Shown: positions 40,020 through 49,702, counted from the first letter of the stretch. The stretch is 64,000 bases of DNA from Nonlabens agnitus (GCF_002994045.1 NZ_MQUC01000003.1:2146501-2210500); one strand, 5' to 3'. Numbers and translations are program-made. Notes: generated by a model not told the origin, from the letters alone.

Positions 40020-40947
40020 ATTTGAAAAGTTGACGCTCCAATAAAAATGTGGTCAAAATCACATTGAAGTCTTTTTGAATGTCGACAGGTATATATTTGA
40101 TCCTATACTGACCGCACCTGATTCTGAGCTGCTCAAAATAAAGACCTACTGCTTCTTTATAGCTTTGTTTCACATTATCTGCATAAACATTGATGTGATC
40201 TCCAGACTCAACATCAATAAAACGAGTAGGTCTGTTTTCAAAATCAAAATCAACTTCGGTATCGCTATCGTAGGTGTGGAATAATACAACGTCATGCTTA
40301 TTGTATTTCAAGTGTCGCAAGGCCTCAAAAAGCTCTTCTTCCTGCCTATCATTTTGAAACATGTCCGTGAAAAGAATGATTAGGGATCTTCTTTTAATGT
40401 TTTCAGCAATCTCGTGTAGATAGGTATAAGTATCTGTGGATTTTCGGGTGCCCTTTTCCACGCTTATGGAGTTGAGCTGATCCAACAACATAGCATGGTG
40501 ACGATCACTACCCTTTTCTGGTGCATAGTACTCATATGAATCAGAATAAACGCTCAAGCCAACCGCATCGCGTTGCTTCTTGAGCAGATTCATAATACTT
40601 GCTGCTGCAAGGGTTGCGTATCCTATTTTATTCAAACTTCCCAACTCCTGCTTTTTTACTTCAGGATAATGCATGGAAGCACTATTATCAACAATCAGGT
40701 GACACCTTAGATTGGTTTCTTCATCATATTTTTTAGTGTAGTATTTGTCGGTCTTAGCATAAAGTTTCCAGTCGATGTGTCTGGTACTTTCACCTTGGTT
40801 ATAGATCTTATGTTCGGCAAACTCTGCACTAAAGCCATGAAAAGGCGATTTATGCATACCACTTATGTAACCTTCTACGATCTGACTGGCGAGCAAGGCG
40901 AGGTTTTTAAATCCGGATGTTTTATTCAGTTCTTTTTGAAGATCCAT
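40018..40947 (-). CDS. DUF58 domain protein with VWA-like MIDAS motif
   Basis: A 309-residue cytoplasmic protein of the DUF58 family. The family signature (about 40-60, HKIYNQGESTRHIDWKLYAKTD) is followed by a von Willebrand A-like fold with the MIDAS motif DNSAS (87-91). DUF58 proteins usually work with MoxR ATPases, but no moxR gene is in the neighbourhood here, which is unusual. A short direct repeat (TCAGTATTCAGTATTCA, about 40971-40987) lies just upstream of the start. Confidence 0.88.
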   Translation of the reverse strand: MDLQKELNKTSGFKNLALLASQIVEGYISGMHKSPFHGFSAEFAEHKIYNQGESTRHIDWKLYAKTDKYYTKKYDEETNLRCHLIVDNSASMHYPEVKKQELGSLNKIGYATLAAASIMNLLKKQRDAVGLSVYSDSYEYYAPEKGSDRHHAMLLDQLNSISVEKGTRKSTDTYTYLHEIAENIKRRSLIILFTDMFQNDRQEEELFEALRHLKYNKHDVVLFHTYDSDTEVDFDFENRPTRFIDVESGDHINVYADNVKQSYKEAVGLYFEQLRIRCGQYRIKYIPVDIQKDFNVILTTFLLERQLFK

Positions 40948-41096
40948 GTAGTGAAGATAAGAAGCAGTTTTCAGTATTCAGTATTCAAAATGAGGATCTT
41001 TCGATGTTTAGCTTTACGGTAGAAAAACTTCATAGGCCATGCAAATCCCTTTGTCGGTAGATATTGAAAACCTACATGGCTCTTTTGTTTTTGCCA

Positions 41097-42089
41097 CTAG
41101 ACTTTCACTACCATTTTACCTTTGTTTTTCCCATCAAAAAGATCGATAAATGCCTGAGGTATCTTTTCAAAACCATCGACGATAGTCTCTTCGTGCTTTA
41201 ATTTTCCTTCTTGCAGCCAGCTTCCCAATTGCTGTATTCCTTCCTGAAAATCTTCTTCAAAATTGCGCACGATAAATCCTTGCATCTTGATACTCTTCTT
41301 AACAATAGTGGTTTCCAATCGCGGTCCCGTGGGCTGCTCGGTTTCATTGTAAAGCGAGATGGCTCCGCAATTTACGACTCTACCAAATCGGTTGATGTTA
41401 TTCATGGCGGCATCCAGCGTATAGCTACCTACATTGTCAAAATAGACATCAATACCATCAGGCGCGGCCTTTTTGATGGCAGCTGTCATATCATCGGTTT
41501 TGGAATAATTGATGGCTGCGTCAAATCCGTATTCGTCGGTAAGCATGGTGACCTTTTCATCAGTTCCTGCAATTCCTACAACGGTGCATCCCATTATTTT
41601 TCCAATTTGCCCAACTACGGTACCTACAGCGCCGGCAGCACCAGAAACAAGTAAAGTTTCACCATCCTTAAGCTCTCCTATTCTCTTGAGGCCAAAGTAT
41701 GCGGTCAAACCCGTCAAACCTAAAACACCCAGATAAGCACTTAACGATGCCTTGTCTTTATCGACCTTACGCAATCCTTTGCCTGTATTGGTTTGAAATT
41801 CCTTCCACTGTAGCATTCCCGTTAGAAAGTCGCCTTTTTTGAATTTCTCGTTTTTACTTTCCACAACCTCAGCTACCACAGCAGATTCCACCGGCTCATT
41901 CAATTTAAAAGGCTCTATATAGGACTTCTCATCGCGCATGCGTCCTCGTAAATAAGGATCTACCGACACATATTTTGTCTCCAGCAATACCTCACCATCC
42001 TGTGGGACAGGCTTTTCAGATTCTGTAAATTCAAAATCAGATGTTTGTGGTTTTCCCTTCGGTCTATTTTTTAAAAGTATTGTTTTCAT
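41097..42089 (-). CDS. NADP-dependent zinc-free medium-chain reductase (CurA/prostaglandin reductase-like)
   Basis: A 330-residue MDR-superfamily oxidoreductase without zinc-ligand cysteines. N-terminal oxidoreductase domain (VSVDPYLRGRM, 47-57), Rossmann fold (VSGAAGAVGTVVGQ, about 148-161), and the YFDNVG motif of the leukotriene B4 12-hydroxydehydrogenase-like group. Such enzymes reduce the double bond of enones. It is a single-gene unit. The exact substrate cannot be deduced. Confidence 0.9.
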   Translation of the reverse strand: MKTILLKNRPKGKPQTSDFEFTESEKPVPQDGEVLLETKYVSVDPYLRGRMRDEKSYIEPFKLNEPVESAVVAEVVESKNEKFKKGDFLTGMLQWKEFQTNTGKGLRKVDKDKASLSAYLGVLGLTGLTAYFGLKRIGELKDGETLLVSGAAGAVGTVVGQIGKIMGCTVVGIAGTDEKVTMLTDEYGFDAAINYSKTDDMTAAIKKAAPDGIDVYFDNVGSYTLDAAMNNINRFGRVVNCGAISLYNETEQPTGPRLETTIVKKSIKMQGFIVRNFEEDFQEGIQQLGSWLQEGKLKHEETIVDGFEKIPQAFIDLFDGKNKGKMVVKV

Positions 42090-42208
42090 CGTCTTCGCTT
42101 TTTTATGAAGTTAAGACTTACCCTATTCGCCATTCTTAGAACGGTCTTAAACTTGTCACGACGTACGTTAAAAATGATGTATAGATGAACAATGCTTGAT
42201 GATAGTTC

Positions 42209-42224
42209 GCTTTCGCGAAAGCGA
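42209..42224. repeat. 16-bp palindrome copy (reductase upstream region)
   Basis: Perfect copy 120 bp upstream of the reductase start codon. Confidence 0.95.
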
Positions 42225-42362
42225 TACAAATTAAAAGCTGCTCATTTACATTGAAATATTCGGCTTTGATATAGAACTTGAGTGAAATTAGAATGAAAAA
42301 AACGTCGAAAAGTAAATGCGCGTTGCCCTTGTTTTTAACTCCAGATTAACGCAGGAATGTAT

Positions 42363-42370
42363 TACGTTTG
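42363..42370 (+). promoter_or_regulatory. Putative promoter of the 42393 gene
   Basis: TACGTTTG matches TAnnTTTG. Predicted start near 42376 leaves a 17-nt leader before the ATG. No well-spaced -33 TTG. Confidence 0.4.
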
Positions 42371-42392
42371 ATGGATAATTAGAAGGCTTAAA

Positions 42393-42752
42393 ATGATAGG
42401 GCTTAGAGTTCTTATCCTGATGATGTTGTTAGGCAGCAATGCGCTGGCGCTCGCATCTACAGTCACGGTCAGTCCTATTATTGTCGCTAGCGAGCAAGGC
42501 GCTGGCGAGAGTTTAAGCGATAACAACCACTATCAGCATCTGCTAGGTGACATTGAAAAAAGCGTGGAAAGCAGTACGCTTTCTACCTTTTTAAGATCGT
42601 TCCCTAATCCTATATTTTTAGAACCTACTAATGGCAAATCTAGCTTAGGTCTAGACTGTGCCATACTAGGCTCCTATCTTATCTATGCAAGCCGTATAGA
42701 ATTGAGGCTTGACAGTCATCGCATAGGTTTCCCTTTTCATCTTTTTCCCTGA
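42393..42752 (+). CDS. Uncharacterised exported protein
   Basis: A 119-residue frame with a plausible signal peptide (MIGLRVLILMMLLGSNALALA). The mature part has no motif I recognise. A -7-like box 23 bp upstream favours a real gene, but the composition of the C-terminal half (SLGLDCAILGSYLIYASRIEL...) is not distinctive and the frame could be fortuitous. Confidence 0.45.
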   Translation: MIGLRVLILMMLLGSNALALASTVTVSPIIVASEQGAGESLSDNNHYQHLLGDIEKSVESSTLSTFLRSFPNPIFLEPTNGKSSLGLDCAILGSYLIYASRIELRLDSHRIGFPFHLFP

Positions 42753-42868
42753 TTTAGGACTTACTAGGTCATCCTTTGGAAGGTTAAGACTTTCCTAGAT
42801 TCTCTATGCCGTACTTCGAGCATGTAAGAGAGTCGTTTTCAAAAAATATCAATTTTAAATTATATCAA

Positions 42869-43375
42869 ATGGATCATTCATTCATTATCGTGAGCCTTAT
42901 CGTTGTAGGCTTAGTTGCTATTCCCTATTACCTATTTATCAGCGCAGGAACTAGCGAGACCAAAAAAATAGCATTAAAAATCAGAAAAGTGGTTTTAGAA
43001 AACAACCTGCAAATCAATCAAGACGAGCGCTGGAACCATAAATACATCGGGATCGACACACAGCAAAAGGTCTTGATGTTTCTAAAGTCTGCAACTGCTG
43101 AAAACGCTGTATCTCAAGATACGGTTCAGACATTAAACTTGGCTCATGTCAAAAACTGTCTGGTGATTGAACATAGAAAAGGGAATAAAGCCAATGCTGT
43201 TTTGGAAAGATTGGACCTTCAAATCCATCTTAATAATGGAACTTCTCAATTATTGAACTTCTACAATCTGGACGACAATGACGCAGAGGATTATGAAGTG
43301 CAACGCGTAGAAAAGTGGAAAACGATCATCACCACTCAATTGCGTGCTGGCGCTAGTGTGAAAAGAGCGGCTTAA
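42869..43375 (+). CDS. Uncharacterised membrane-anchored protein
   Basis: A 168-residue protein if started at the ATG at 42869 (MDHSFIIVSLIVVGLVAIPYYLFIS), which puts a single N-terminal transmembrane helix first. An in-frame ATG at 42806 would add a polar 21-residue extension. The cytoplasmic part (ETKKIALKIRKVVLENNLQ...NKYIGID-like and a later LERLDLQIHLNNGTSQLLNFYNLDD) looks like a PH-like or signalling fold, but I do not recognise a named family. It ends before a strong terminator. Confidence 0.7.
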   Translation: MDHSFIIVSLIVVGLVAIPYYLFISAGTSETKKIALKIRKVVLENNLQINQDERWNHKYIGIDTQQKVLMFLKSATAENAVSQDTVQTLNLAHVKNCLVIEHRKGNKANAVLERLDLQIHLNNGTSQLLNFYNLDDNDAEDYEVQRVEKWKTIITTQLRAGASVKRAA

Positions 43376-43452
43376 CTGTTCTATTGTCTGATTAATGTCT
43401 GCAATCGATTAGCTCCGTCGCTTGATGAAAGACATGGTTTATATTTTCTTTT

Positions 43453-43472
43453 CCTGTCTTGCGATAGGCAGG
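43453..43472. repeat. Imperfect inverted repeat CCTGTC..GGCAGG
   Basis: CCTGTCTTGCGATAGGCAGG. It shares the CCTG/GGCAGG arms with the element inserted at 12177-12197 and may belong to the same repeat family. Confidence 0.5.
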
Positions 43473-43509
43473 CGATTAAGAAAGATATCCTAATTGATAT
43501 TGCATAAAA

Positions 43510-43545
43510 AAGCCCGTTTTGAAAAAAACAAAACGGGTTTTTTAT
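43510..43545. terminator. Bidirectional terminator upstream of the trxA stop
   Basis: CCCGTTTTG / CAAAACGGG stem (43513-43521, 43529-43537) flanked by A and T runs, between convergent genes. Confidence 0.9.
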
Positions 43546-43561
43546 TGTTATGCAGAAACTT

Positions 43562-43879
43562 CTACAAAAGTGCGTCTAATGCGTCTGTGTAGGCATTCTT
43601 AGGAGCAACTCCTACTTGACGACCTACCACTTCTCCATTTTGGAATACCAAAACTGTTGGTATGTTACGTACACCATATTTTGCTGCAAACTCTTGATTT
43701 GCATCAACATCTAGTTTACCCACAACGGCTTTGTCTGTATATTCAGTAGAAACTTCATCAATGATAGGACCTACCATACGACATGGTCCACACCATGCTG
43801 CCCAAAAGTCAACCAAAACAGGTTTGTCACTTTTAAGGACTGTTTCTTCAAAATTTGCATCTGTTATCTCTAATGCCAT
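43562..43879 (-). CDS. trxA: Thioredoxin
   Basis: A 105-residue cytoplasmic thioredoxin with active site WCGPC (29-33) in VLVDFWAAWCGPCRM, the cis-Pro loop NIPTVLVF and the usual C-terminal helix. It reduces disulfides, including those of ribonucleotide reductase encoded downstream in this window. Monocistronic, with a TAAATTTG box 25-32 bp upstream and a bidirectional terminator at its end. Confidence 0.96.
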   Translation of the reverse strand: MALEITDANFEETVLKSDKPVLVDFWAAWCGPCRMVGPIIDEVSTEYTDKAVVGKLDVDANQEFAAKYGVRNIPTVLVFQNGEVVGRQVGVAPKNAYTDALDALL

Positions 43880-43903
43880 GATTTCTATATTATTAATTAT
43901 TTA

Positions 43904-43911
43904 CAAATTTA
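43904..43911 (-). promoter_or_regulatory. Putative trxA promoter (-7 box)
   Basis: Minus strand TAAATTTG fits TAnnTTTG and would give a leader of under 20 nt. The -33 element is not evident. Confidence 0.45.
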
Positions 43912-43978
43912 GGCAAAACTCGCGCCAGTTTTCTTAAACCTATATTAGAGTTACTTATATAAGTATGTTATTATGTGA

Positions 43979-46900
43979 TTATCCTTTGACACCATAACTT
44001 ATCTCTGCCTCGTCCAGCATGGAAAGTAGCTCTGCATTGACATTTACCTTGTGCAACCTACTGGACATATCCAGTGATATTTTCTCCTCATGATCCTTGA
44101 GGTTGAAGTGCAACTTGTGATCGCCTTTATGTTTTTCCAATACTTCCTTGAGCAGCTCCACGCGTTTTTCCATAAGCTCTGTCACGTGAAATTCTATGAT
44201 CAAGGATTTTGCACTGGTGGCCATGACATCCTGCAATTGTTGCATGTGGGTGAACTGGATTCTAGGATCTCGCGGTTTACCCGTGTTCTTATCCATCCAG
44301 CCTTGCTGGATCTTGATTTTAGCATACAAGAATGTATTGGGAACCAGAAAGTGTCTAAACTTCAAGTATTCTTCACCAAATAGTCTAAACTCATAACTAT
44401 CGTTGTAATCTTCAAGAATAAAACTACCAAATGGCTTGTTTGCCCGGCTCACAAGATGTTTGCACTCTGAAATCACACCGCAAAAGCTGAGTTCTTTATT
44501 GACGAGTGATTCAAGATCATTAAGCGCCGACAAGTTAGAGTTACAGAAGAAGTCGATTTCCTTTTTGTAATCATCTAGCGGGTGACCAGAAATGTAGATC
44601 CCAACAACTTCTTTCTCGCGCTTTAGTTTTTCCATGGTGCCCCAATCCTCACAGACAGGTAATTGTGGCTCAGGAATCTGTACGTCGCTAGCCTCACCAA
44701 AGAGACTTACTTGCGCGCTGTTCTCATTCTCTTGGAACTTCTGGGCATACTTTACTACTTGTTCCAGGAACATCTGGCCGTTATCTGCCTCGTGAAAGTA
44801 TTGTGCTCTATTCTCTCCATTGAGTCCATCAAAACCACCACTCAAGGCGAGTGCTTCAAAGGATTTTTTATTGGCTGCTCGTAGATCGATACGTTTTGCC
44901 ATATCAAATATGCTGATATAAGGCTTTTCTGATCTGTTCTCAATAATGGTCATGACGGCATTATATCCCAAACCTTTGACAGCGCCCATTCCAAAACGTA
45001 TGGCTCCTTTAGGGTTTACCGTAAATTTATAATTGGATTCATTCACATCCGGTCCTAATACTTCCAGTCCCATGCGACGACATTCATCCATAAACTTAGT
45101 GACGTCCTTGATCTGGTTCATGTTGTTGGACAACGTGGCCGCCATGAACTCTGCCGGATAATTAGCTTTTAAGTAGGCTGTTTGATAAGCAATCCAAGCA
45201 TAACAAGTCGAGTGCGATTTGTTAAAGGCATAAGATGCAAATGCTTCCCAGTCTTTCCATACTTTTTCCAAAATGGTTCTATCATGACCATTGCTTTCTC
45301 CTGCATCCAGAAACTGAGGTTTCATTTTTTGCAGGGTTGCCATTTGCTTTTTACCCATGGCTTTTCTCAAAACGTCTGCATCACCTTTAGAGAAGTTGGC
45401 CAGCTTTTGGGATAGTAGCATTACCTGCTCTTGATACACGGTAATACCATAAGTTTCCTTGAGGTATTCTTCCATTGCATCTAGATCATAGCTTATTTCT
45501 TTACGGCCATGTTTGCGGTCAATAAATTCTGGAATGTATTCCAATGGACCTGGACGATACAATGCGTTCATGGCAATAAGGTCGGCAAACTGGGTAGGTT
45601 TGAGTTCACGCATGTATTTTTGCATCCCAACACTTTCATATTGAAATATTGCGGTGGTTTCACCACGCTGGAACAGCTCATACGTTTTATCATCATCCAG
45701 AGGTATCGATTCTATATCCAATGAGATGCCATGTCGCTCCTTAATGATGGCCACTGTATCCTTGATTTGACTCAAGGTTTTCAAGCCCAGAAAGTCCATT
45801 TTCAACAACCCGGCACTTTCCACGACTTCATTGTCAAACTGGGTCACATATAGATCTGAATTCTTTGCTGTGGCAACAGGAACAAAGTTGGTCAAATCAT
45901 CTGGTGTAATGATCACACCACAGGCATGAACTCCTGTATTCCTTACAGATCCTTCCAGGATTCTAGCTTGCTTCAACATCTCGCCTACTGGATCATCACC
46001 TTCGGCCAGCTCGCGCAATTCCCTAACCATGTCTGCATCATCACCTCTAAATTTCCCACTAATTTCATTGTCCTCGAGTGCAAATATCTTCTTGAGTTTT
46101 GCAAAATCCGGAATCAATTTAGCAACGCGATCGGCATCTTGAAGTGGTAAATCCAGAGCTCTGGCACAATCCCTTATGGATGACTTTGCCGCCATGGTTC
46201 CATAAGTAATGATCTGTGCAACTTGTGAGGCACCATATTTCTCGATAACATAATCCATGACTTTATACCGATTCTCATCATCAAAGTCAATATCAATATC
46301 TGGCATGGATACACGATCCGGATTCAGGAACCTCTCAAAAAGTAGATCGTAGTGGATAGGATCCACATTAGTAATCTTCAAACAATAGGCTACGGCACTA
46401 CCAGCAGCAGATCCGCGACCTGGGCCAACAGCAACATCCATCTCACGCGCGGCTTTGATAAAGTCCCATGTGATCAAGAAATAACCTGGGTAACCGGTAT
46501 TTTTGATGACCTCAAGCTCAAAATCCAGTCGCTCACGTATCTCATCACTAAAATCTTCTCCATAACGCAGCTTAGCACCTTCATAGGTCAAGTGCCTTAA
46601 ATAGGCGTTTTCACCATTTTTGGTTTTGTTCACCGCATCGTCTGGATCAACAAATTCTTCAGGAATTTGGAAGGCCGGCAATAATACGTCACGGGCAAGT
46701 TCATAAGCTTCTACCTTATCAATAACTTCCTGAACATTTAAGATCGCATCTGGTAAATCCTTGAAAAGCTGCTTCATTTCATCGCTGGATTTGAAGTAGT
46801 ACTCTTGGTTAGGCAATCCATAACGGTAGCCGCGACCGCGACCTATAGGCGTTGCCTGCTTTTCATTATCCTTGACACACAATAAAATATCATGCGCATT

Positions 46901-48331
46901 AGCATCTGCCTTATCGATGTAATAGGTATTGTTGGTAGCAACAATTTTTACCTCGTGTTTTGAAGCCAGCTCGAGCAAGACCTGGTTACAACGTTGCTCA
47001 TCTTCTTGATCGTGACGCATTATTTCTACATAGAGATCATCGCCAAAATGTTCCTTCCACCACAGCAATGCCTCTTCGGCCTGCTTTTCTCCTACATTAA
47101 GAATTTTGGATGGTACTTCACCATATAAATTTCCCGTCAGGACGATAAGATCATCTTTATACTGTTCCACCAATTTTTTATCAATACGTGGCACGTAGTA
47201 AAATCCTTCTGTATAGGCCTTACTCGCCATTTTGGCGAGATTGTGATACCCATTTTTGTTTTTGGCGAGCATGACGATCTGGTAGCCGTTGTCTTTGACC
47301 GACTTATCGTTCATGTCCTCACAAACCTGAAACTCACAACCTATAATAGGCTTGATGGGTTTGAGGTGTGTGTCTGGATCACCAGCAAGACTGGCATTAT
47401 GGGCTTTTACCGCACGTACAAAATGAAAGGCGCCCATCATGTTTGCATGGTCTGTCATGGCCACGGCAGGCATATCGTTTGCCGCTGCTGCCTGTACCAG
47501 ATCCTGAACACTTGCCGTGGATTGTAGTATGGAAAACTGACTGTGGTTGTGCAAATGAGCAAAAGGCGCACTGCTCAATTCATCCAGATTCTCCTTGATC
47601 TCTGCTTTTGAGATTTCCGGCTCATCGTTGGAGACCAGTCTAGCCGATGCCTCTTTTAGGTTGGTATGCGGGATACCTGCAGGTTGGATGGTGGTTGGGT
47701 TGCTTTCGCGAAAGCGAACTAAATAATCTGCATCCTGCTTTAATTGTGCCACCGTGTATTGCTGCAGTCTTACCAGTTCAAAGAAACAGCGAGTAGTGGC
47801 CTCTACGTCTGCCGTGGCGTTGTGTGCCTCGCCGAAGGGTTCTTTAAAAAGAAACTCGTGAAGCTCTGTCAACGTGGGCAGCTTGAACTTACCGCCGCGT
47901 CCACCAGGAATCTGACAAAGCTGCGCGGTATGCTCTGTACAGGTGTCCAGCACCGGGATTTCCTGCAGGTTGTTCTCCATTTGCGCACGGATGAACTCTG
48001 CACCGGTCACGTTAAGGTCAAACTGTAGATTTTGTCCCACGACAAAGTTGGTCATCGCCAGCGCATTGTTGAATTTCTCCAGCACTTCCAGCAATGGTTT
48101 TCCTTCCTTTTGAGCTAGCGCGGTAGAGATACCGTGGATGCGCTCTGAATCGTAGGGAATATCATAACCATCGGGCTGGATCAGGTAATCCTGATGGTCC
48201 ACCATGTTGCCCATATCGTCATGCAACTGCCAGGCGATTTGCACCACTCGTGGCCAGTTGTCAACATCTGTATAAGGCGCATCCCAACGTTTAGGTAATC
48301 CAGTGGTTTCAGTATCAAATATTAAGTACAT
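43979..48331 (-). CDS. dnaE: DNA polymerase III alpha subunit fused to a DnaQ-type exonuclease
   Basis: Replicative polymerase of 1450 residues. The N-terminus is a DEDDh proofreading exonuclease (1-185; FDTETTG with Asp6/Glu8, His170 and Asp175 in HNATADVEAT). A linker of about 75 residues follows, then the PHP domain (HLHNHS at 259-264), the polymerase palm with PDIDIDF, the beta-binding region and a C-terminal OB fold. The exonuclease-DnaE fusion is known in Bacteroidota, where it replaces a free epsilon subunit. The linker contains a palindrome copy read as RFRES (206-210). Confidence 0.96.
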   Translation of the reverse strand: MYLIFDTETTGLPKRWDAPYTDVDNWPRVVQIAWQLHDDMGNMVDHQDYLIQPDGYDIPYDSERIHGISTALAQKEGKPLLEVLEKFNNALAMTNFVVGQNLQFDLNVTGAEFIRAQMENNLQEIPVLDTCTEHTAQLCQIPGGRGGKFKLPTLTELHEFLFKEPFGEAHNATADVEATTRCFFELVRLQQYTVAQLKQDADYLVRFRESNPTTIQPAGIPHTNLKEASARLVSNDEPEISKAEIKENLDELSSAPFAHLHNHSQFSILQSTASVQDLVQAAAANDMPAVAMTDHANMMGAFHFVRAVKAHNASLAGDPDTHLKPIKPIIGCEFQVCEDMNDKSVKDNGYQIVMLAKNKNGYHNLAKMASKAYTEGFYYVPRIDKKLVEQYKDDLIVLTGNLYGEVPSKILNVGEKQAEEALLWWKEHFGDDLYVEIMRHDQEDEQRCNQVLLELASKHEVKIVATNNTYYIDKADANAHDILLCVKDNEKQATPIGRGRGYRYGLPNQEYYFKSSDEMKQLFKDLPDAILNVQEVIDKVEAYELARDVLLPAFQIPEEFVDPDDAVNKTKNGENAYLRHLTYEGAKLRYGEDFSDEIRERLDFELEVIKNTGYPGYFLITWDFIKAAREMDVAVGPGRGSAAGSAVAYCLKITNVDPIHYDLLFERFLNPDRVSMPDIDIDFDDENRYKVMDYVIEKYGASQVAQIITYGTMAAKSSIRDCARALDLPLQDADRVAKLIPDFAKLKKIFALEDNEISGKFRGDDADMVRELRELAEGDDPVGEMLKQARILEGSVRNTGVHACGVIITPDDLTNFVPVATAKNSDLYVTQFDNEVVESAGLLKMDFLGLKTLSQIKDTVAIIKERHGISLDIESIPLDDDKTYELFQRGETTAIFQYESVGMQKYMRELKPTQFADLIAMNALYRPGPLEYIPEFIDRKHGRKEISYDLDAMEEYLKETYGITVYQEQVMLLSQKLANFSKGDADVLRKAMGKKQMATLQKMKPQFLDAGESNGHDRTILEKVWKDWEAFASYAFNKSHSTCYAWIAYQTAYLKANYPAEFMAATLSNNMNQIKDVTKFMDECRRMGLEVLGPDVNESNYKFTVNPKGAIRFGMGAVKGLGYNAVMTIIENRSEKPYISIFDMAKRIDLRAANKKSFEALALSGGFDGLNGENRAQYFHEADNGQMFLEQVVKYAQKFQENENSAQVSLFGEASDVQIPEPQLPVCEDWGTMEKLKREKEVVGIYISGHPLDDYKKEIDFFCNSNLSALNDLESLVNKELSFCGVISECKHLVSRANKPFGSFILEDYNDSYEFRLFGEEYLKFRHFLVPNTFLYAKIKIQQGWMDKNTGKPRDPRIQFTHMQQLQDVMATSAKSLIIEFHVTELMEKRVELLKEVLEKHKGDHKLHFNLKDHEEKISLDMSSRLHKVNVNAELLSMLDEAEISYGVKG
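47702..47716. repeat. Palindrome copy in the dnaE interdomain linker
   Basis: GCTTTCGCGAAAGCG (15 of 16). Read as RFRES between the exonuclease and PHP domains. Confidence 0.92.
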
Positions 48332-48486
48332 AAGGCTGTGTGGCGTTTGAACGGTGATTTACAAATAACTGATTATCTGTATTTTGAATTATCGAAATTG
48401 AAAAATTCGGGAAGTTTAAATATAGTTCAAATGCTTGTTTCTAATCAGATCACTTATCCACAAGTATGCTTGATTTATACACAATA

Positions 48487-48517
48487 AAAAATCCCATCTC
48501 ACAATTGAGATGGGATC
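48487..48517 (-). terminator. Terminator of the first DUF2383 gene
   Basis: ATCCCATCTCA / TGAGATGGGAT stem with 4-nt loop; the T run lies on the minus-strand side. Confidence 0.9.
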
Positions 48518-48545
48518 TAAATTTGTAGAGTAGTTCACTTAAATT

Positions 48546-48992
48546 CTAGTGAGCTGCTTCCAACATATTGATCGTTTTCAAGGTTTCTTGAATACGGTTT
48601 CTATGATTGGTCAATATATTTTTTGTGGAAATTGGTAAGGTCGTATCGTTGATAATCTCATTATACTCTTCAACCGCTTTTTTCTCGCCTCGTATGGCCT
48701 CTTCTAAAATGGCCTCTTCATTATCATTAGAAAATGTGGATTTGATATTCATCCATGTGCGGTGTAAATCACCTTTAATACTGGCTCCTTTATCAGGTTC
48801 TTGTCCCCATGTTTTCATCTCGGCTTTTAATTGATGTCCAAAATCATAACGTTCCTTTTGTTGTGTATCAAAAAAACTTTTCAATCTGGAATCTTCTACT
48901 TTGTCTTTGGCCAGCTTATAACCAGCTTCGGCATCATAGTTTTTTTCCAATAACTCATTTAATTTGTTTCCTATCTTGTCTGTGTAATTCAT
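48546..48992 (-). CDS. PA2169-family (DUF2383) four-helix protein, copy A
   Basis: A 148-residue, all-helical, soluble protein of the DUF2383/PA2169 ferritin-like group (NYDAEAGYKLAKDKVED; RTWMNIKS; EEAIRGEKKAVEEYNEIIN). The family is often linked to stress or stationary phase; its biochemical role is unknown. A close paralogue lies directly upstream on the same strand (49256-49702), each with its own terminator. Confidence 0.9.
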   Translation of the reverse strand: MNYTDKIGNKLNELLEKNYDAEAGYKLAKDKVEDSRLKSFFDTQQKERYDFGHQLKAEMKTWGQEPDKGASIKGDLHRTWMNIKSTFSNDNEEAILEEAIRGEKKAVEEYNEIINDTTLPISTKNILTNHRNRIQETLKTINMLEAAH

Positions 48993-49174
48993 AATATTAG
49001 TTTGTATGGTTTGTAATTCGTAATACTATAATATAACAACATAACACCTTAAAAAAAACACCGATTACCAATACTTTAATTTAATCTTACCATCGACTTA
49101 ACGTTAGAAGACCTAATTACCTGACTCTGTTAATTTAATTAACGAGCACACTGCTGCGATATTCCGAAACACAA

Positions 49175-49220
49175 AAAATCCCAAGAGTAATTGGTCAAAA
49201 CCAACACCTGTTGGGATTTG
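49175..49220 (-). terminator. Terminator of the second DUF2383 gene
   Basis: Outer stem ATCCCAA (49179-49185) / TTGGGAT (49211-49217) with an inner TTGGT / ACCAA stem (49191-49195, 49200-49204). The T run follows on the minus strand. Confidence 0.8.
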
Positions 49221-49255
49221 ATTAGCGTGTCTTTAAAAAGACGTCGCTTAACTTG

Positions 49256-49702
49256 TTACCAAGTTTTCTCCATTGCCTTTACATTAGTTAGAGCGGTCTG
49301 GATATTATCACGGTGCTTGGTCAACACACTTTTTGTAGATGGAGGTAATGTACTATCGTTGATAATCTCATTGTACTCTTCCACTGCAGACTTCTCACCG
49401 CGTATGGCTTCTTCAAGAATACTGTCTGCACTGTTTGCAGAAAATGTGGATTTGATATTCATCCATGCACGGTGTGCATCACCTGCTAGACTGGTTCCTT
49501 TATCAGGTTCCTGTCCAAAGCTCTTCAACTCGGCTTTCAAATCATGACCAAAATCATAACGTGACTTTTGCTGCTGGTCAAAGAAATTCTTTAAAGCAGA
49601 GTTTTCTACTTTCTCTTTAGCCAGTTTGTAACCAGCTTCTGCATCATAGTTCTTTTCCAATAATGCGTTTAATTTTTTTCCTACTTCATCTGTATAGCTC
49701 AT
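49256..49702 (-). CDS. PA2169-family (DUF2383) four-helix protein, copy B
   Basis: A 148-residue paralogue of copy A, equal in length and alignable without gaps over the full length (MSYTDEVGKKLNALLEKNYDAEAGYKLAKEK against MNYTDKIGNKLNELLEKNYDAEAGYKLAKDK, split here for comparison). Differences concentrate in the second helix and the C-terminus. The pair clearly arose by tandem duplication. Retention of separate terminators suggests independent expression. Confidence 0.9.
   Translation of the reverse strand: MSYTDEVGKKLNALLEKNYDAEAGYKLAKEKVENSALKNFFDQQQKSRYDFGHDLKAELKSFGQEPDKGTSLAGDAHRAWMNIKSTFSANSADSILEEAIRGEKSAVEEYNEIINDSTLPPSTKSVLTKHRDNIQTALTNVKAMEKTW

Larger units (their letters stand above)
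42090..42392. other. Divergent intergenic region with one palindrome
   Basis: 303 bp between the reductase and a small plus-strand gene. It contains a perfect palindrome copy at 42209-42224 and a TAnnTTTG box at 42363-42370. I see no RNA gene or other structure. Confidence 0.6.
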
